64,000 nucleotides of DNA from Rotaria socialis (taxonomy: Eukaryota > Rotifera > Eurotatoria > Philodinida > Philodinidae): assembly GCA_905331475.1 (NCBI GenBank), contig CAJNYU010000011.1, positions 242,183 through 306,182 of the forward strand. Direction: 5' to 3'. This document shows, piece by piece, positions 13,301 to 26,038 of this stretch. Every line of letters begins with the position of its first letter. Position 1 is the stretch's first letter. Under the pieces are notes generated by a model. It searched no databases. It was not told the DNA's origin and saw only the letters and a program-made list of their open reading frames with translations. A program made the position numbers and the translations under genes.

Positions 13301-16300
13301 GCACAGATATCCGTCCTATGCATCCTAATGAAATCACTGAACTCAATTCTATCGAACTGATGAAGCGAGACAAATAGCTGTCGTTTCTCATGTTCTAAAT
13401 TGTTTTAAGAATAAATAAAAACATTTCGATTACTTCATTCTTTGTTTTTTCAAGTTCATCTTTGAGTTGAGTATTTTTTTCAATTTCAACTTTAAGACGT
13501 TCACGAACCTTAAAAAAGCCAGAGAGATGCGTTTTTTTCTTTTTAAAGAAGAATATTTATTATTATACTTTTTCATCCAATGCTTTATGATGTTCAAATA
13601 AAGATTTAAGTGCTTTGAGTACTTCAACCTCAGATGAAACACCTTGAGCTTGTCTACGCATAACTGTTGTTCGAATTGATCTTTCATGTCGAGCAACAAG
13701 TTGTTCCAAATGTTCAAGAAGCAACTAAAATCAAAAAATATTTAATTCAAAAAGAAAAAATTCTCAATCCTCTAAACTTACTCGTGTATTATTACGTTCA
13801 GCTTTAAGTTCAGTAACTTCATCCTCTCTTTCAGTTAATTGTTCACGTAGTTGAGCAAGTTCACGGACAAGTGAAACATAATCCTATAAAGCAAAAAAAA
13901 AATCATAACATTATTATTTCATATTTATTAATTTTATGATTTTTCTTCAATCAATCAATCAATCAACCAATCTCTATGGCGGAGGAAAAAACCTTATTTG
14001 TTGTTAATTCAAGACCAGGAGGAGTCGAATGATGATTAGGCAATGTAGCATTTAGCCAAGGTAAAGGTCGTTTATATTTTTCTTGATTACGATCGTGTTG
14101 TGATTTATATTCGGAAATCGTTGTTGATTCGAGATTATTTAGAATATCAAATGATTTTGAAAGCGATGTAACCGTTGATGTTATTGATATATTCGATTTT
14201 TTAATTATCGTAGGCCATGAAGTATGAACGATAGGGTTTTCTTCACTTGCCAAATCATTATCATCGATATCATCCGAGACAATAGCACTATCACTACTAT
14301 CGGAACTTGTCATTGTTATTGGACTTGTTGCATTTAATTGATCATCATCATCATCGTCATCGTCATCATCACCAGTATGATTGAACAGTGTTTTAAATGA
14401 AATATTCGATGTTAAATAATCGTAGAGATTGATAGTTGAAGTCATTTTACGTAGGGAACTTGATGGATCGTCAAATAGAAATGAACTGGATTGACATTCA
14501 ATGTTCACCATTATATTTATTAGTTTTTATTTATTTATAGACGTGTATGTTGGTTCTTCAGGTTTGCTCAAACATACATTTTATACGTGAATGTAAGTGT
14601 CTATATGTATGTATTATATATATATATGCTCGTTCGTTGGTAGAGTTAAATAATCAACGAATTTGTCGTCGTTGTCGATTCTCGCTTCTTTTTTCCGCTC
14701 GGATTGTCTCTTTCTCTCTTTGCCTCACTCGTTTTCTCTTCTCTACTTATCTCTTGTCTTCCTCTAGTGCTCTTTCTCTCTCTCTCTCTTTCTCTCTCTT
14801 TCTGTTCTTTCAGGTTTGTTTTTATAACTTTACTTACAAGAGTAAATAGAAATAAAAATTATTATTACGATTAATTGTTTACTCTAGTTGCCGTTCATTC
14901 ATTATCAGTATATGTACCTAGATGGTAGCGCATTCGTTTTATCATCCATATGGCCTTGCATTAAATGGTTGACTTACTAGTAGTTCATGTCTCTACATAG
15001 TTATATGCGCCTTGCGAATTTGATGATGCTGTCGGTAAACAAGAATGAAGGTCGATATCATATTCGTATTCTATAGATGAAAACAGGCAAGCAATGGCAC
15101 TTAGCATTGTCGTCAATTGAAACTAGTATACGAGTAATAATATGTAAGCTAACGTCAGATAGACATATAAAAAAGAGAAGAAAAGACTGCATCTCATGCA
15201 TCGGAAAGAATAATAGATGAGTTTGTTTATTATTGAAATGACTATTGTCATCAAACTCGTATTACTCAGAGGCCCTGAGATAGTGGGAAGTGTGTGTATT
15301 CCCTTTTCTAATTACGCAAAATGCTTCATTACTAGGAAGCAATACAAGTAATACAAAAATTTTCTTTTTGAAATTTTAGGTTTTCACTCTCTTTTTATAA
15401 GACATGCTCTCTTATGTATAAATATCTACTCTCTGGCATCCGGTCTAGTTAGAAAAATTCGCACAAGACTTGATTGTTAAGACTACTATTACTACTGTTC
15501 TACTAATATGCCTCTAACGATGAAAACAGTATGTCATTCAACAGTGCGACATCGATCATATGTCTTATTTAGTCTATCTACATAGAATAACATTCATTTA
15601 TTTAGTATGAAGCCATCTAATTGTTTGGTTGTTGGTTGGTTTCTTGTGAATCAATGAGAATATTGAATAAAAAGTGTCTTCTACTTCGTTTTCTTTTTAA
15701 TATTATCATCAGTTGCGCGTAAAGCATTGCATTTCATGTACTAGTATATTAAATTACATCAGACTATACATGTTTGTGTGTCAATTCCCATTCAAACTTT
15801 TGGGGTATATTATTCTAGCAAACAATCAGTGACGAATCGAATATAAAGAACGAGAGAAAGAGAAAACGAGGTATATAGGACACAAGAAGAAAAAGAATCA
15901 ACGACCTAATCACTAGTGTTTGATCATCACGACAGCGACTGTGAAATTTGCGATCACACATACTCTTTTAATGCGCGAGTAACAAACTCAAATAGTATTT
16001 CGAGGGTCAATTTTTCTTGACGTGTGAATGATTGGTAAAGAGAGAGAAAGAGAAAAAAGATGCCTTAATCACAAATAAAACGGCCTTTATCTTCAGTAAC
16101 GAGTTTTTGATCATATCAGGTGTGTGCATATGATTCTTTTTTAAATACAAATGTTACGAATAAATTAAAAAAAAGAAATTGCTTATCGTCGAGATATATC
16201 AAGGTTTATCACTAATTAAGATAAATACGAAAGTGCTAATGATAACGTGATTATTACGAAGGATAGTGTGAATCAGGGTGGCCAGATCTGTTGAAAAGTA

Positions 16301-17553
16301 GGGGAAAATTCTGAAATTTGAAGTCCTTTCTGAATTTCTTCTGATTTTCGTACCATGTTCTGATTTTTTTCCGATTTCGAAACTATTTCAGATCCCATTT
16401 TTGCTAGTGCAGTTCAGTACAATTACAACACACATTGGTAACATAGATGTATATTGCGGTACCTTGTTTTTCTCAATTATCCGTTGGTAATTTTTGACTT
16501 ATATAGGCAACTTCAGCTACTGCAATGCACTAGAATTTGATAAATTTCTTTTCTTGATTTCGAGAATCTTATCTAATTGAACATTCCACAAATAAAAACA
16601 AAATTATCTATTGGATGATATTAATATGGTTGAATTTGATTGTGAAGGGAAACAAATCGAAGTAAATTAATTAGCCACAGGACTATCATTTCGACATGTA
16701 AAGGAAAAACCATGTTTCGTAAAGATTCGTTATCGATTGATGAATATTCATCTTTATAGTGGCAAATATTTGGAAATGAAGTACCAGCCAATGACATAAA
16801 AGTAGTGGAATAGTTAATGCCAGCATCGTATACAGAAGTCGCTATTTCGCAAAAATTACTCTTTCTGATAAACTTCTGATTTTCCTTAAAAACTTTCTGA
16901 TTTTTACAAAAAAATTTCTTATTTTTCTATTTTCGATCTGGCCACCCCCTGGTATAAACGAACAAGTAAAATCAAAATTTCGATTTAATACGATGTATAA
17001 CCTTCTTGTGTGTAGAGACTGACAAGATTTTCAACTTGTTATCGAGCTGTCATTAAATCATGACAACTTTTTTAAATGGTCGTTAAGCTTTTATGTAGAT
17101 TGCTTTAAGAATATGTGATCGATGTCAATCAAAACTGACGGGATTTTTGAATATCATAGATAAATGTATAACACAAAAAGAATAAAACTACAAATCTTAT
17201 AATCCGAATACAAACCTGTGGAGCATTAAGTGATAATTGACGTAATAGAATATCGCGTTCTTTTTCGGTTTCAGTCAATTTTTGTTGTGATGTATTTAAT
17301 ATGTCTTCGGTTTCACGTAATTTTTCTTGTAACTAAATAAAACAGAAAAAAAAATGTCTAAGTAAAGAAAGATTATTTCTATTATTATTATTATTACTTT
17401 ATCACGTTCTTCAAGCATTGATACCATTAACTGTTCAATATTAGCTTCAGCTTCTTCACCATTATCTGATCCATTACCTTCAGCATTGGAACCATTACCA
17501 CCGCCATCTTCAGGTATGGGGGGCATAACATCACAAATCATATCGGCATACAT
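7367..17553 (-). CDS. PPFIA: Liprin-alpha (PPFIA/syd-2) synaptic scaffold
   Basis: Twenty-two minus-strand exons: 17553-17398, 17332-17216, 13883-13782, 13724-13569, 13508-13434, 13235-13179, 13113-12745, 12316-12095, 12030-11836, 11776-11670, 11614-11491, 11435-10875, 10809-10741, 10676-10429, 9292-9018, 8961-8853, 8794-8713, 8662-8462, 8402-8227, 8163-7887, 7814-7746, 7507-7367. The phases close to 3,888 nt (1,295 residues; family usually about 1,200). The N-terminus has the family signature [10 protein letters not shown] and [14 protein letters not shown], followed by long coiled coils (about 30-500) and [19 protein letters not shown]. The C-terminus has three SAM domains (about 995-1250): [40 protein letters not shown] and [19 protein letters not shown]. 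Liprins organise presynaptic active zones with LAR phosphatases, RIM and kinesin-3. There is an acidic Asp run near the middle and a polyQ in the coiled coil. The tail ends DENQQS, without the YSC-type PDZ ligand of vertebrate forms. Confidence 0.95.
7669..7692 (-). other. Candidate 24-nt microexon with in-frame stop in liprin-alpha
   Basis: Between coding exons 21 (ends 7746) and 22 (starts 7507), a 24-nt segment is preceded by TTTTTTCAG and followed by GTAAAT. Read in phase after KMDE it gives LNRQS and a TAA. Inclusion would end the protein about 46 residues early. Only splice-site strength and phase support it. Confidence 0.35.
13993..14511 (-). CDS. Possible alternative first exon of liprin-alpha
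   Basis: A 173-codon open frame starts at an ATG at 14511 and stops at a consensus donor (AATAAG|GTTTTT) at 13993. It ends in phase 0, exactly as the upstream coding exon 2 does, and the next exon (13883) begins in phase 0. Either one could therefore feed the coiled-coil body. The encoded N-terminus is Ser/Asp-rich with a ten-Asp run and ends [17 protein letters not shown]. It would replace the conserved CDVMP/IEQLM region. No clean acceptor lies just before the ATG, which favours an alternative promoter over a cassette exon. Transcript evidence is absent. Confidence 0.45.
16274..16951. mobile_element. hAT-like non-autonomous DNA element in liprin-alpha intron
   Basis: A 678-bp segment is bounded by terminal inverted repeats: left CAGGGTGGCCAGATC, right (reverse complement) CAGGGGGTGGCCAGATC. 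The 8-bp flanks, GTGTGAAT and GTATAAAC, differ by three transitions, as expected for an aged 8-bp target duplication. CAGGG ends plus an 8-bp duplication are typical of the hAT superfamily. There is no transposase frame inside. Subterminal TTCTGATTTT words repeat near both ends. It lies in the 3.3-kb intron between liprin exons 2 and 3. Confidence 0.75.
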
Positions 17554-19486
17554 GTCAATAATATGTATGGATCAATGAACACACAGACACACAAGAAAAA
17601 AAGAAGATATTTTCTATTCAATTACCAATGTATTTTATGCTACCTAAGTAACAGAAAATAATATTAACTCAATTATAGACTTATAAAAGGATTGACTTAC
17701 ATTGTCAAATAGAATATATGTTTGTTGATGGATAATTGAAGATGATCATGATTATGGTTAGAAAACAAAAAGGAAAACAAAAATTATCTGAAAATAGAAT
17801 AGATAAATGAACAAAGAATATCCTGAAATCAATATTGGACATAACATTCTTTGCCGTATTTCTTTAGTAGTTTTATCAATGATATATTCACATAAAAAAA
17901 CTATAACAAATTTCAGTTTATCATATTCTTCTTTCGTCATTTTTTTCCTCCCATCTCAATTCTCAAAATGATACTCAAGTGGGCAACAATTACAATTCAC
18001 TTCTAGTTTTTCTTCTTTTTCTACGTGTGTACAGCAAAATTCTGTAGACAAAGAACGAGAGAAAACATAGCACACGTTGCTAACATTTCACACTATACAT
18101 TATTTATTGATTGATTGGCAATGAATGAGGAGAACTATGAACGACTACTAGAGGCAAAAATGAAGTAAACTTCTTTCTGTTATAATTACGTCAGTATACA
18201 AATAACTTCTTCATCTATATTTGTCTATGTCAGATCAGTTTTCAATGTTATAAAGACAGACATCAACAACATTGATGAAGAAAATGGATACTATGTGATG
18301 ATGGTGTTAGCGGATAGTTAAAATGTGATTAAGATTTTTCTCTTCTTTTTCTTCTTGTTCGCCGTCTTCTCATTCTATTATCCTCCTTTCTTTTTTATAT
18401 GCTGTTGTACTCACCAAAATCAGTAGAAAACAAAAGAAAAAAAATGGGAGAAGAATAGTTTCAGCTGTATATGTTGTTGAGAAGACGAAGGAAAGGCGGG
18501 GAGGAAAAAAATGAAGAACAAAAAATAAGAAAATCCATCGTCTATGTAGATGATGAACAAGAAGTAGCTCTTGTTGCTCTAATGTGAAAACGCCCTAACT
18601 ATGATGATGAAGAAAGAAAAAGAATATAAGAAAAGAAAGAAGTAGAAGAACTACGACGACGGCATATAACAACGATGACAATTACGAATAAATGACAAGA
18701 CAAAACATTGTCGATGAAACAAGGGGAAAAACGAGTCGAATTTAATACTACTAGATTATATACGTAGAATGTCTCATTATTAAAAATAACTTATCATATT
18801 TATAGCGAACACTTTTGACATAAAAGAAAACTATCGATCTTCGTTAAATCGAAGTACTTGAATCTTATTCAAAGTTCACATAATCATAAACATCTTTTTC
18901 TCTCTCTTGTTTTCATCATCATCATCATCATCATCATCATAAGTAGCATCACGAGTACTATTAACATCGGGAAGCAATGTTGTTATGTGAATACGCATGA
19001 TACCAAGAGAAATACAACAACGAATAAGTCGACAAATCAATAGCAGATTATCAACGGTCCATGATCTTTCTTCTCCTTTTTTTCCTATCGAAGGGCCACA
19101 AGATAAAAAAAAATGACAAAGATAATAGAGCTTATGTGTATAATCGTCAACTATTTTTCATTGATCTTCGAAAACACATCAAACTATGAATATAAAGTAC
19201 CTGTAACATAAATATACCACTTAAAAGAAGAAATGATACGTATTTTTGACGACAATCGATGCATATACGATATCGGACATAGTATACGCATGTATTTTAT
19301 ACATACATTTAGCCTCTGCTTTATAATAAGGTAGGACAGCAAGGTGAAGTGATGAAAAAGAAAAAAAGATGGATCATTATCGTCGAAAAGTATGAAAGCA
19401 CGAAGTAATCGAACGATATTCTTCTTTTTGATTCCAATCGTCGAAATTAAAAAACAAATGAAAATAATCAATGTTAAACATATCTA
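17554..19486. other. Upstream region of liprin-alpha; (TCA)n tract
   Basis: AT-rich sequence between the liprin-alpha start and the 3' end of the PNLDC1-like gene. It presumably holds the main liprin promoter. A TCA trinucleotide run of nine units lies at 18913-18940. The open frames at 17758-17940, 18858-19043 and 19184-19471 show no motifs or splice context. No RNA gene seen. Confidence 0.5.
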
Positions 19487-21625
19487 TCATATTTGACGTT
19501 TTTTGAGTAGAAAAGCGATACAAATACCAGTCATTACTATTGATATTCCAAATGAATATTTCACAACTAACGAATGTTTAAACCAATTAAATTTTTCAAT
19601 TTTATATAATGGATCATCGATATAATCTTGAAGGATTTGTCGTTGACAACGTTCAGATTGAAATAGAAGATAAATTTTATTTAAATTTCTATTAACTTCA
19701 TATTCCATTGTACAATATGCATTGAATTTTGTTATAATATCTGGCAGATCTATTCTTTCTTTACTATGTTTTTGTATCACAAGGCATTGTTGTAAAGTGT
19801 TTTTCTTGAAAATTTTATTTGTATCATATCGATTTAATGAGATAAATGGAAGAAATGTTGAATAAAAACGATTTTTAAATATTTGAATTTCATTTAAACA
19901 TATATCAAATATCGATTGATGTTCATTGAAATCAAGTTTATTGTTAAAATGTTTTTGTTTATATAAATAAATCATTTTAAGAAATATAATACCCGACATA
20001 AATGCATCATAACCAGCTTCATGTTTCTAAACAAAAATTAAATTAAATTAAAATCGACATAATTTCCTTTTTTTTTCATTCGTTCTTACTCGAACTTGAT
20101 ATTGAAATTGATTTGTTGAGTTTATTTCAATAATAGGCTTGAGAAAAATTAAACTATCATAGTATTTCGATGTTAATAAATCATATAAAGATGACAGTGA
20201 TGTAGCTGTTGTTAGTTTATCAATATAATTACTTATATTAGAACGATTTTGACGAGTAAATAGATATTCTTTCATTTGTAATGCAAGATATTTTGTATCG
20301 AATAGGGATGATTGAAAATTTTGATTTAATAATCTTTGAAATTCTTCAAATTTTGGTGGAAGATTATCAAGAAACTTATCATAAATAAGTAGCCAATCGA
20401 GAAAACAATTATGTCCTTAAAATAGACATTATTTAATCAGATAGTCGACGAAATTGTCAGGAAGCAAGTTTTATGCTAGGTCTATGATGTCATAGGAAAT
20501 CTTGCTCGCAAGGGATTTTTTTGCAATTCATAAATCGTATTGTTCTCGAGACTATGTGCATCATGTAGATCCAAACAAAGTATGATTATCTTTGAACAAG
20601 AAAACGCTCATCTTTTTACTTTATTAGTACGGAAATCAACAAGATAACTCTACGTTCAAATCTTAGAGTTGAACTGATGTATTTATTAGTATGTCGATTA
20701 AATCAAATATATAAGCTGAAAAATATTATATTCGTATTGACTTTCACTCGATTACTTCTAACTTACCGACAATTGGTTTTCGATAACTATCTCGTATATA
20801 ACGTATTAGATTAGTAAAACCAGTTAACGATTGAATAAATATTTGAAAATTTTTTTCATTATCCAGATTATCTTTCAATTGTTGTTCATATATTTCTTTC
20901 GTAATATGATGAATGAAAAGTATTTTTTTATCATCAATTATTTTCGTAGTTGTCCAAATGGTTTTAAAACACCGACGTATTTCAAAATGAAGTAAATAAT
21001 CGTTTAATATATCTTTATTGCTTTCATCGAATTCATATTCCATTTCATCATCAACATGTGCTGTTATTAACCAAGCATTCATTTTTTCAAATAAAATATT
21101 CAAAAAACTTTGCTCATTTATTGAAAATTTATAATTTGATAATGACTAAAACAAAACAAAAAACATAGATGATCGAAGCGAAAATAATAAAACGAATATT
21201 ATTACTTTATTTTGATTCACCAAGATTTCTTCCTGTGTTTGATTAAGAAATGAAATACCTGAATAAAAGCATTTATTAAAATCAAAATTAAATTCCGCTA
21301 AAAATTTAATTGATGATGATTTCATCGAGTATTCAACATCGATTGGATGAATTGATGTTGGATTAAGGTAAAAATTATAAATATTAACATCATATTTTTG
21401 TTGTTCAGATGTTTTAGAGAAGATTGCAAGACCAAATTGAAGTATAGTTATTTGTTTGACAAAACTAGAACGTTGTTCATACAGTTGTTTAATTGTTTTT
21501 ATTGATGAAGAAAACGTATCAACCGAGCTAAATTCAGTATCAATAGCAAGAAAACATGATTGATCAATGAGTTGAGTAATGAATGGAAATAATTCCAAAA
21601 AATTTGACGATGTTACTTCACACAT
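19487..21625 (-). CDS. PNLDC1: PNLDC1/Trimmer-like 3'-5' exoribonuclease (CAF1/PARN family)
   Basis: Four minus-strand exons, 21625-21206, 21145-20767, 20415-20090 and 20026-19487, close in phase to 554 residues. The DEDD nuclease signatures are all present: FLAIDTEF (Asp29, Glu31), GHNCFLDW (Asp273) and HEAGYDAF (His377, Asp382). The protein ends in a hydrophobic anchor (YSFGISIVMTGICIAFLL, about 527-548) with a short basic tail. That C-terminal membrane segment separates PNLDC1 from cytosolic/nuclear PARN, which has an RNA-binding R3H/RRM region instead. PNLDC1 trims piRNA 3' ends on the mitochondrial surface beside PIWI proteins. I chose Met at 21625 because MCEVTSSNF aligns with the family start; an in-frame Met at 21670 would add 15 residues. 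Intron 2 is 351 bp, and the others are short. Confidence 0.88.
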
Positions 21626-21670
21626 AAATTTTATTTCTTCTTTTCGATTTGTCTCGAAAAAAAAAGACAA

Positions 21671-24600
21671 TAACAGATGAGACTAATTGACTGGAAAAAA
21701 GGATTCATAAACATCATAAGCATCATGTCTGCGCCAATAAGAAGAAGAAGCTGTTTATTCTTATTTTTATATTTAAATATCGTTAAATAAATGAAAGATT
21801 TATTGTTGAAAACTAAAAATTAATTTAATTTTTAATTCAATTCTAAAATAAATAACATTGCATACTACTGCCATCTATCTCCATGGATCGATATATATAC
21901 ATAAATCATAATGATATCAAAAAAGAAGATTAATAAAAATCATGTTTGACTGATGAATGGGAAAAAAAGGCAGCCATGTTGATGATATATTAGATAGATG
22001 CGTTGATGGGAATGAGAAAAAAAGATAGAAAACGCTCTATGTCGTTTTTTTTCCTCTAAATTTATTATTGAACTTACGATTATTCATTTTAATTGACTAT
22101 ATTATGCAGAAAGACGCAAGTAATAAAAAACAAATCATATTTGTACAATAAATGGTGCAATTCATACAATTATTGTTATGCGATTCTCATTACATGACTA
22201 TGATCTAATGGTCTCATCTAGATGAACAAATACTAAGAGATTATGACATAGACAAGCAGTATACAAGCAATTCATTCCGACAAATGATATTTTGTTATAT
22301 ACAAAAAAAAATCAATAGATTTTCATAGAATCTATACGATTTTGCCAACCAATATAATATTTATTTCAATTGGGATTTTTAATGATTGAAAAAAATAATA
22401 ATATGAGAATACATATACACAGAGTATTATTGTGAAATGGATTGAATCAGTCCAAATTATTCTAAGTATGATATGTTTTTTCTATGTTTCATAAGCAGCT
22501 TCAGTCATTTGAAATCTTGGCATTCGAACAAATGTTTAAAGGTTGAATGTTACTAATTATAGTTGAAATGTTTTTCAAAATCAAACTTTTGTTACCAGAC
22601 TATTGTTGTTGACGCAATACACAAGAAGACACATTGCGACTCTCATCCCTTTCGTTTTTCTAGTCTATTTATATATGTATCATAGTAAGAAGTGATAACA
22701 GATATAATACATAAGATAGTGAACAGACGTCTATTATCGTCAATAAACTATCAGAGTCTAGTATAATCATAATTGAACAATCATACGTCATCAAACTGAC
22801 AGGAAAAAAATGAAGTGATGACATGACCTGATTATTAGTACACAAACTGCAGTGACCAGACCGCGCCTATCCTTTTTTTAAATATTTATAGTGAAGTAAA
22901 TGATTTATATGAATTTTTCACACGATAAGTTTTATTACTTTATGGCAATAGTTATTCTTTTAATAATGTAGGAGAAAAATGAGTATCTACCTTGTTGATG
23001 TTACAAACAGAAAATATATGACTAGACAAACATATCGACATATACAAATAACAACATAAACTTGAAATTACACCTATAAAATAATTGTAATCAGTAAAAT
23101 TAAAAATCATCAATTTCGTATCATTTAACTATCAATATCATCATATCATAACAGCATAGTAATATAATAGAAACGAGAAGAACTAATGGGAATCAATTGA
23201 AAACCGAATAGTCAGCAACTACTCTATGCGAATGTGTGGACAAATGACAGAGGATTGTTTAATTTGCTTTCGAAGTCGCCAGTGTTTTGGCTGCTGATGA
23301 GTAGCAGTGAGGGGTGAAGTTTATATTATTTTTTGAATAGCATTCAATAAGTGAGATTGAAGCTGTTGTGAGAAGAAGAAAGGATTGGGATGATCAGTTT
23401 GACCATGAAGATTTTTCATCGGTTTTCGGTATTGTTTCGGTCAACCAATTAGGTGTTTTGACAATGGTGTGTCGGACTGGCTCCTACAACATCTGTCGAG
23501 AGCTACCAGGAGCCGCTTTTGCACGCTGGAGTTTCTTTCTATTACTTGCTGTTGTTTTAGAACCATCATCTTTCTAGGACGAGTGAAAAATTCTGTATTA
23601 AACAAGGCTCTTACAGAATCCATAAATGATTCAGAAAATGGTACCGAGCTATAGAACCTTTTTAAGGATTAGTGTAACACCTTTTTTTTTAGAGAGTAGA
23701 CGTTGAAAATGCGCCTTACTAAGGAGGCAGCTAGAAAATATTTTTCATGGAAAAAAGGGGAAACATCGTACTTTGACATATGTGAGAGTACCTTGAATTA
23801 TTTAAAAACAAGTTGTTTAGAAATATAGATTCGATTGTTTTTTTTCCCGTTTTTTTTGCATGAATGGCAATTTTGCATTGACTTAGCAAGAAAAAGTTGA
23901 TCTGTGAGTAAATTTTTAATTGAACATCTAGCAAACAGCTCGGTACTATGGAATTTAAAAATAGCAAAAACGAGGGAGTACTGTTTCATACAACTGATGA
24001 TATTTTTATCTACTGTGTAAAAAATGTTTATGGGTTGTTTCCTGATTCTGGGTTAAAATTTGAACAATATATATAAAAATGCTTTTGTATCACTCAAAAA
24101 TTTGAAGATTTCAGTATTTAAACTACGTGAGGATATTATTATAAGGAGAAATCTATCTTTTAGTGCTTATAATATATCATTTAAATAAAAATATCGCTAC
24201 TTCTCTTAGTAATTATCAGTAATTACAGTGTATTTTATTACCTCTGCACTTGTTCGAAGTATTTCACAGCACCTGGTCATCTAAAATGAGTAAAACATTT
24301 AAATTTTATATTTCCTAAGCTCCCTGATCTCACGTCAGTTAGATCAATAGCATAGAATAATTTATACTAATTATTTCTGGTTCTTCTAGAAGTATTTGAC
24401 TAGAAGTGAGAAAGTTATTGAGACATTGCTGTTTTTTCTCTGACGATTGAAATAGTTGATTATTACTCTTCAATGTTTCAATTCTAGTTGCAAACTCTAG
24501 CAAATATTTCGTAAGATATTTATTAGTACTCGCTCAATTTATAAAGGTAGTATAAGACTATTTGGTCTGTACAAAAGTATTTCGTTGTCTTTGGCAATGT

Positions 24601-25705
24601 CGCAGAAGTGATTGGAAGCATTTTTTCGTATATCGAGAACTTGACCGCATTTTTAGAAATTTTCTAATGAAGAAATAATAGTGACAGTGGCAAGTTCGAA
24701 ATAGATAAAGATAAAAACTTTTGTCTTATCGAAATAGGAACAATAATATCCGTGGATCAAGAGTAAAAAGGAATTGGTTCTTTTCCTTATTAATTATTGA
24801 TTTTTACCGTGTGGCTAGGCCACTTTCGATTACAGATGTGCTATACTTCTATGGATCGTGGAAAAAATGAGCTAATTATATCTTATACAGGAAAGAATTT
24901 CTAAGTATTTTCCAAAGGAGATTAAAGTTATATTTGCGTTATCTCATTTTCAACCAACTTATATAGCGATTTCATGCATGCGTGTTTTAACCGACGCTGG
25001 CCAAGCGATATACTCTTAACTACTTTCCGATTTTCACAATTTAAAATTATAAAGAATTTAACTAGAAAACTTTGAAAGGAACCCCTGCTACAAAAATGTG
25101 TAAACCCCATGCAAAGAGTATTTTTTAAATATCATTAAAAATGATAGTATGAAAATGCAATTTACAAAAGGTAGTATAATTAAAACAATTTGAATAATTA
25201 AAGGTTCTATCACTATGAAGGATCTGTAAAAGTTGTGATTGAAAAAATTCAGTATAAGAACTTTGTATTTCCCAACGAAACTTCTCTTTAAAAACTTCTG
25301 TTACTAAGTTTTTACTTAAGAAAAGCACCTATGAAGTTTCCCATGAACGTACCATATTCAAAAGAAGTTTCGCAAATTCATTCAAGTCTTGTTAAAGTTC
25401 TTTCGGTTTTCACATAACATTGAATATTTCTCCTCTGTTTACAGACACAATAATAAGTCTAGATTAAAACAAAATATCCTAAATAGTAATAAGTGAGCCT
25501 ATTTCAGTAATGATAGGCATAATTATAAGTGGAAAGTATTGTTTAAATATTCTCATAGCACTTTTATAGAGGTTTGAAATTTAATAAGTAGTACATTTCA
25601 CTCATAAAAGCATGAACAGTTCTTCAGAATATTGTACTTATTGTTAATATTGGTGCTTTTCTTTATGAAATACAATGACCTCATTAGTGATATCTTTATA
25701 TCAAG
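21671..25705. other. Long AT-rich intergenic region, upstream of PNLDC1-like gene
   Basis: About 4 kb with no convincing gene. A GC-richer patch at 23260-23650 has overlapping open frames on both strands and a small GGCTCC/GGAGCC hairpin, but no start-to-stop gene model. The rest shows only scattered short frames. It leads into the mobile-element island. Confidence 0.5.
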
Positions 25706-26038
25706 CCCATGTCGCACAAACCGATCGAAAACCGTCAGTTAACCGCGGTCAATTTTTATAAAAATCGGTTAACCGCGGTTATTTAAGCCATTTTAGCGAC
25801 TTTACAGCGTAAAAACCAACGGTTAACCGCGGTTAACCTCCCAGTTAACCGGACAAGTCATCGGTTATGTCGCGAGCTGGCGGTTATTTTTCCGGTTAAT
25901 TGGGAGGTTAACCGCGGTTAACCGTTGGTTTTTACGCTGTAAAGTCGCTAAAATGGCTTAAACAACCGCGGTTAACCGATTTTTATAAAAATTGACCGCG
26001 GTTAACCGACGGTTTTCGATCGGTTTGTGCGACATGGG
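25706..26038. mobile_element. Foldback element, near-perfect inverted repeat
   Basis: The whole 333-bp segment is one long inverted repeat. Both ends read CCCATGTCGCACAAACCG inward, and the arms (about 150 bp) differ at only a few positions around a short loop near 25850-25895. The arms are packed with TTAACC/GGTTAA and CCGCGG palindromes, for example GGTTAACCGCGGTTAACC. No coding capacity. No clear target duplication (left flank ATATCAAG, right flank AGGCTTTT), so the superfamily is unassigned. The arm similarity implies recent origin or gene conversion. Confidence 0.85.

Noticed and set aside
23368-23654. Overlapping frames on both strands in a GC-richer patch
   Set aside because: No start-to-stop model, no splice phase agreement and no motif; perhaps an old coding scrap, not supportable.
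25706-26038. Reading the foldback as a bidirectional terminator or telomere-like sequence
   Set aside because: Arms are complex 150-bp sequence with shared ends, not a short tandem telomere unit, and no adjacent gene ends there.
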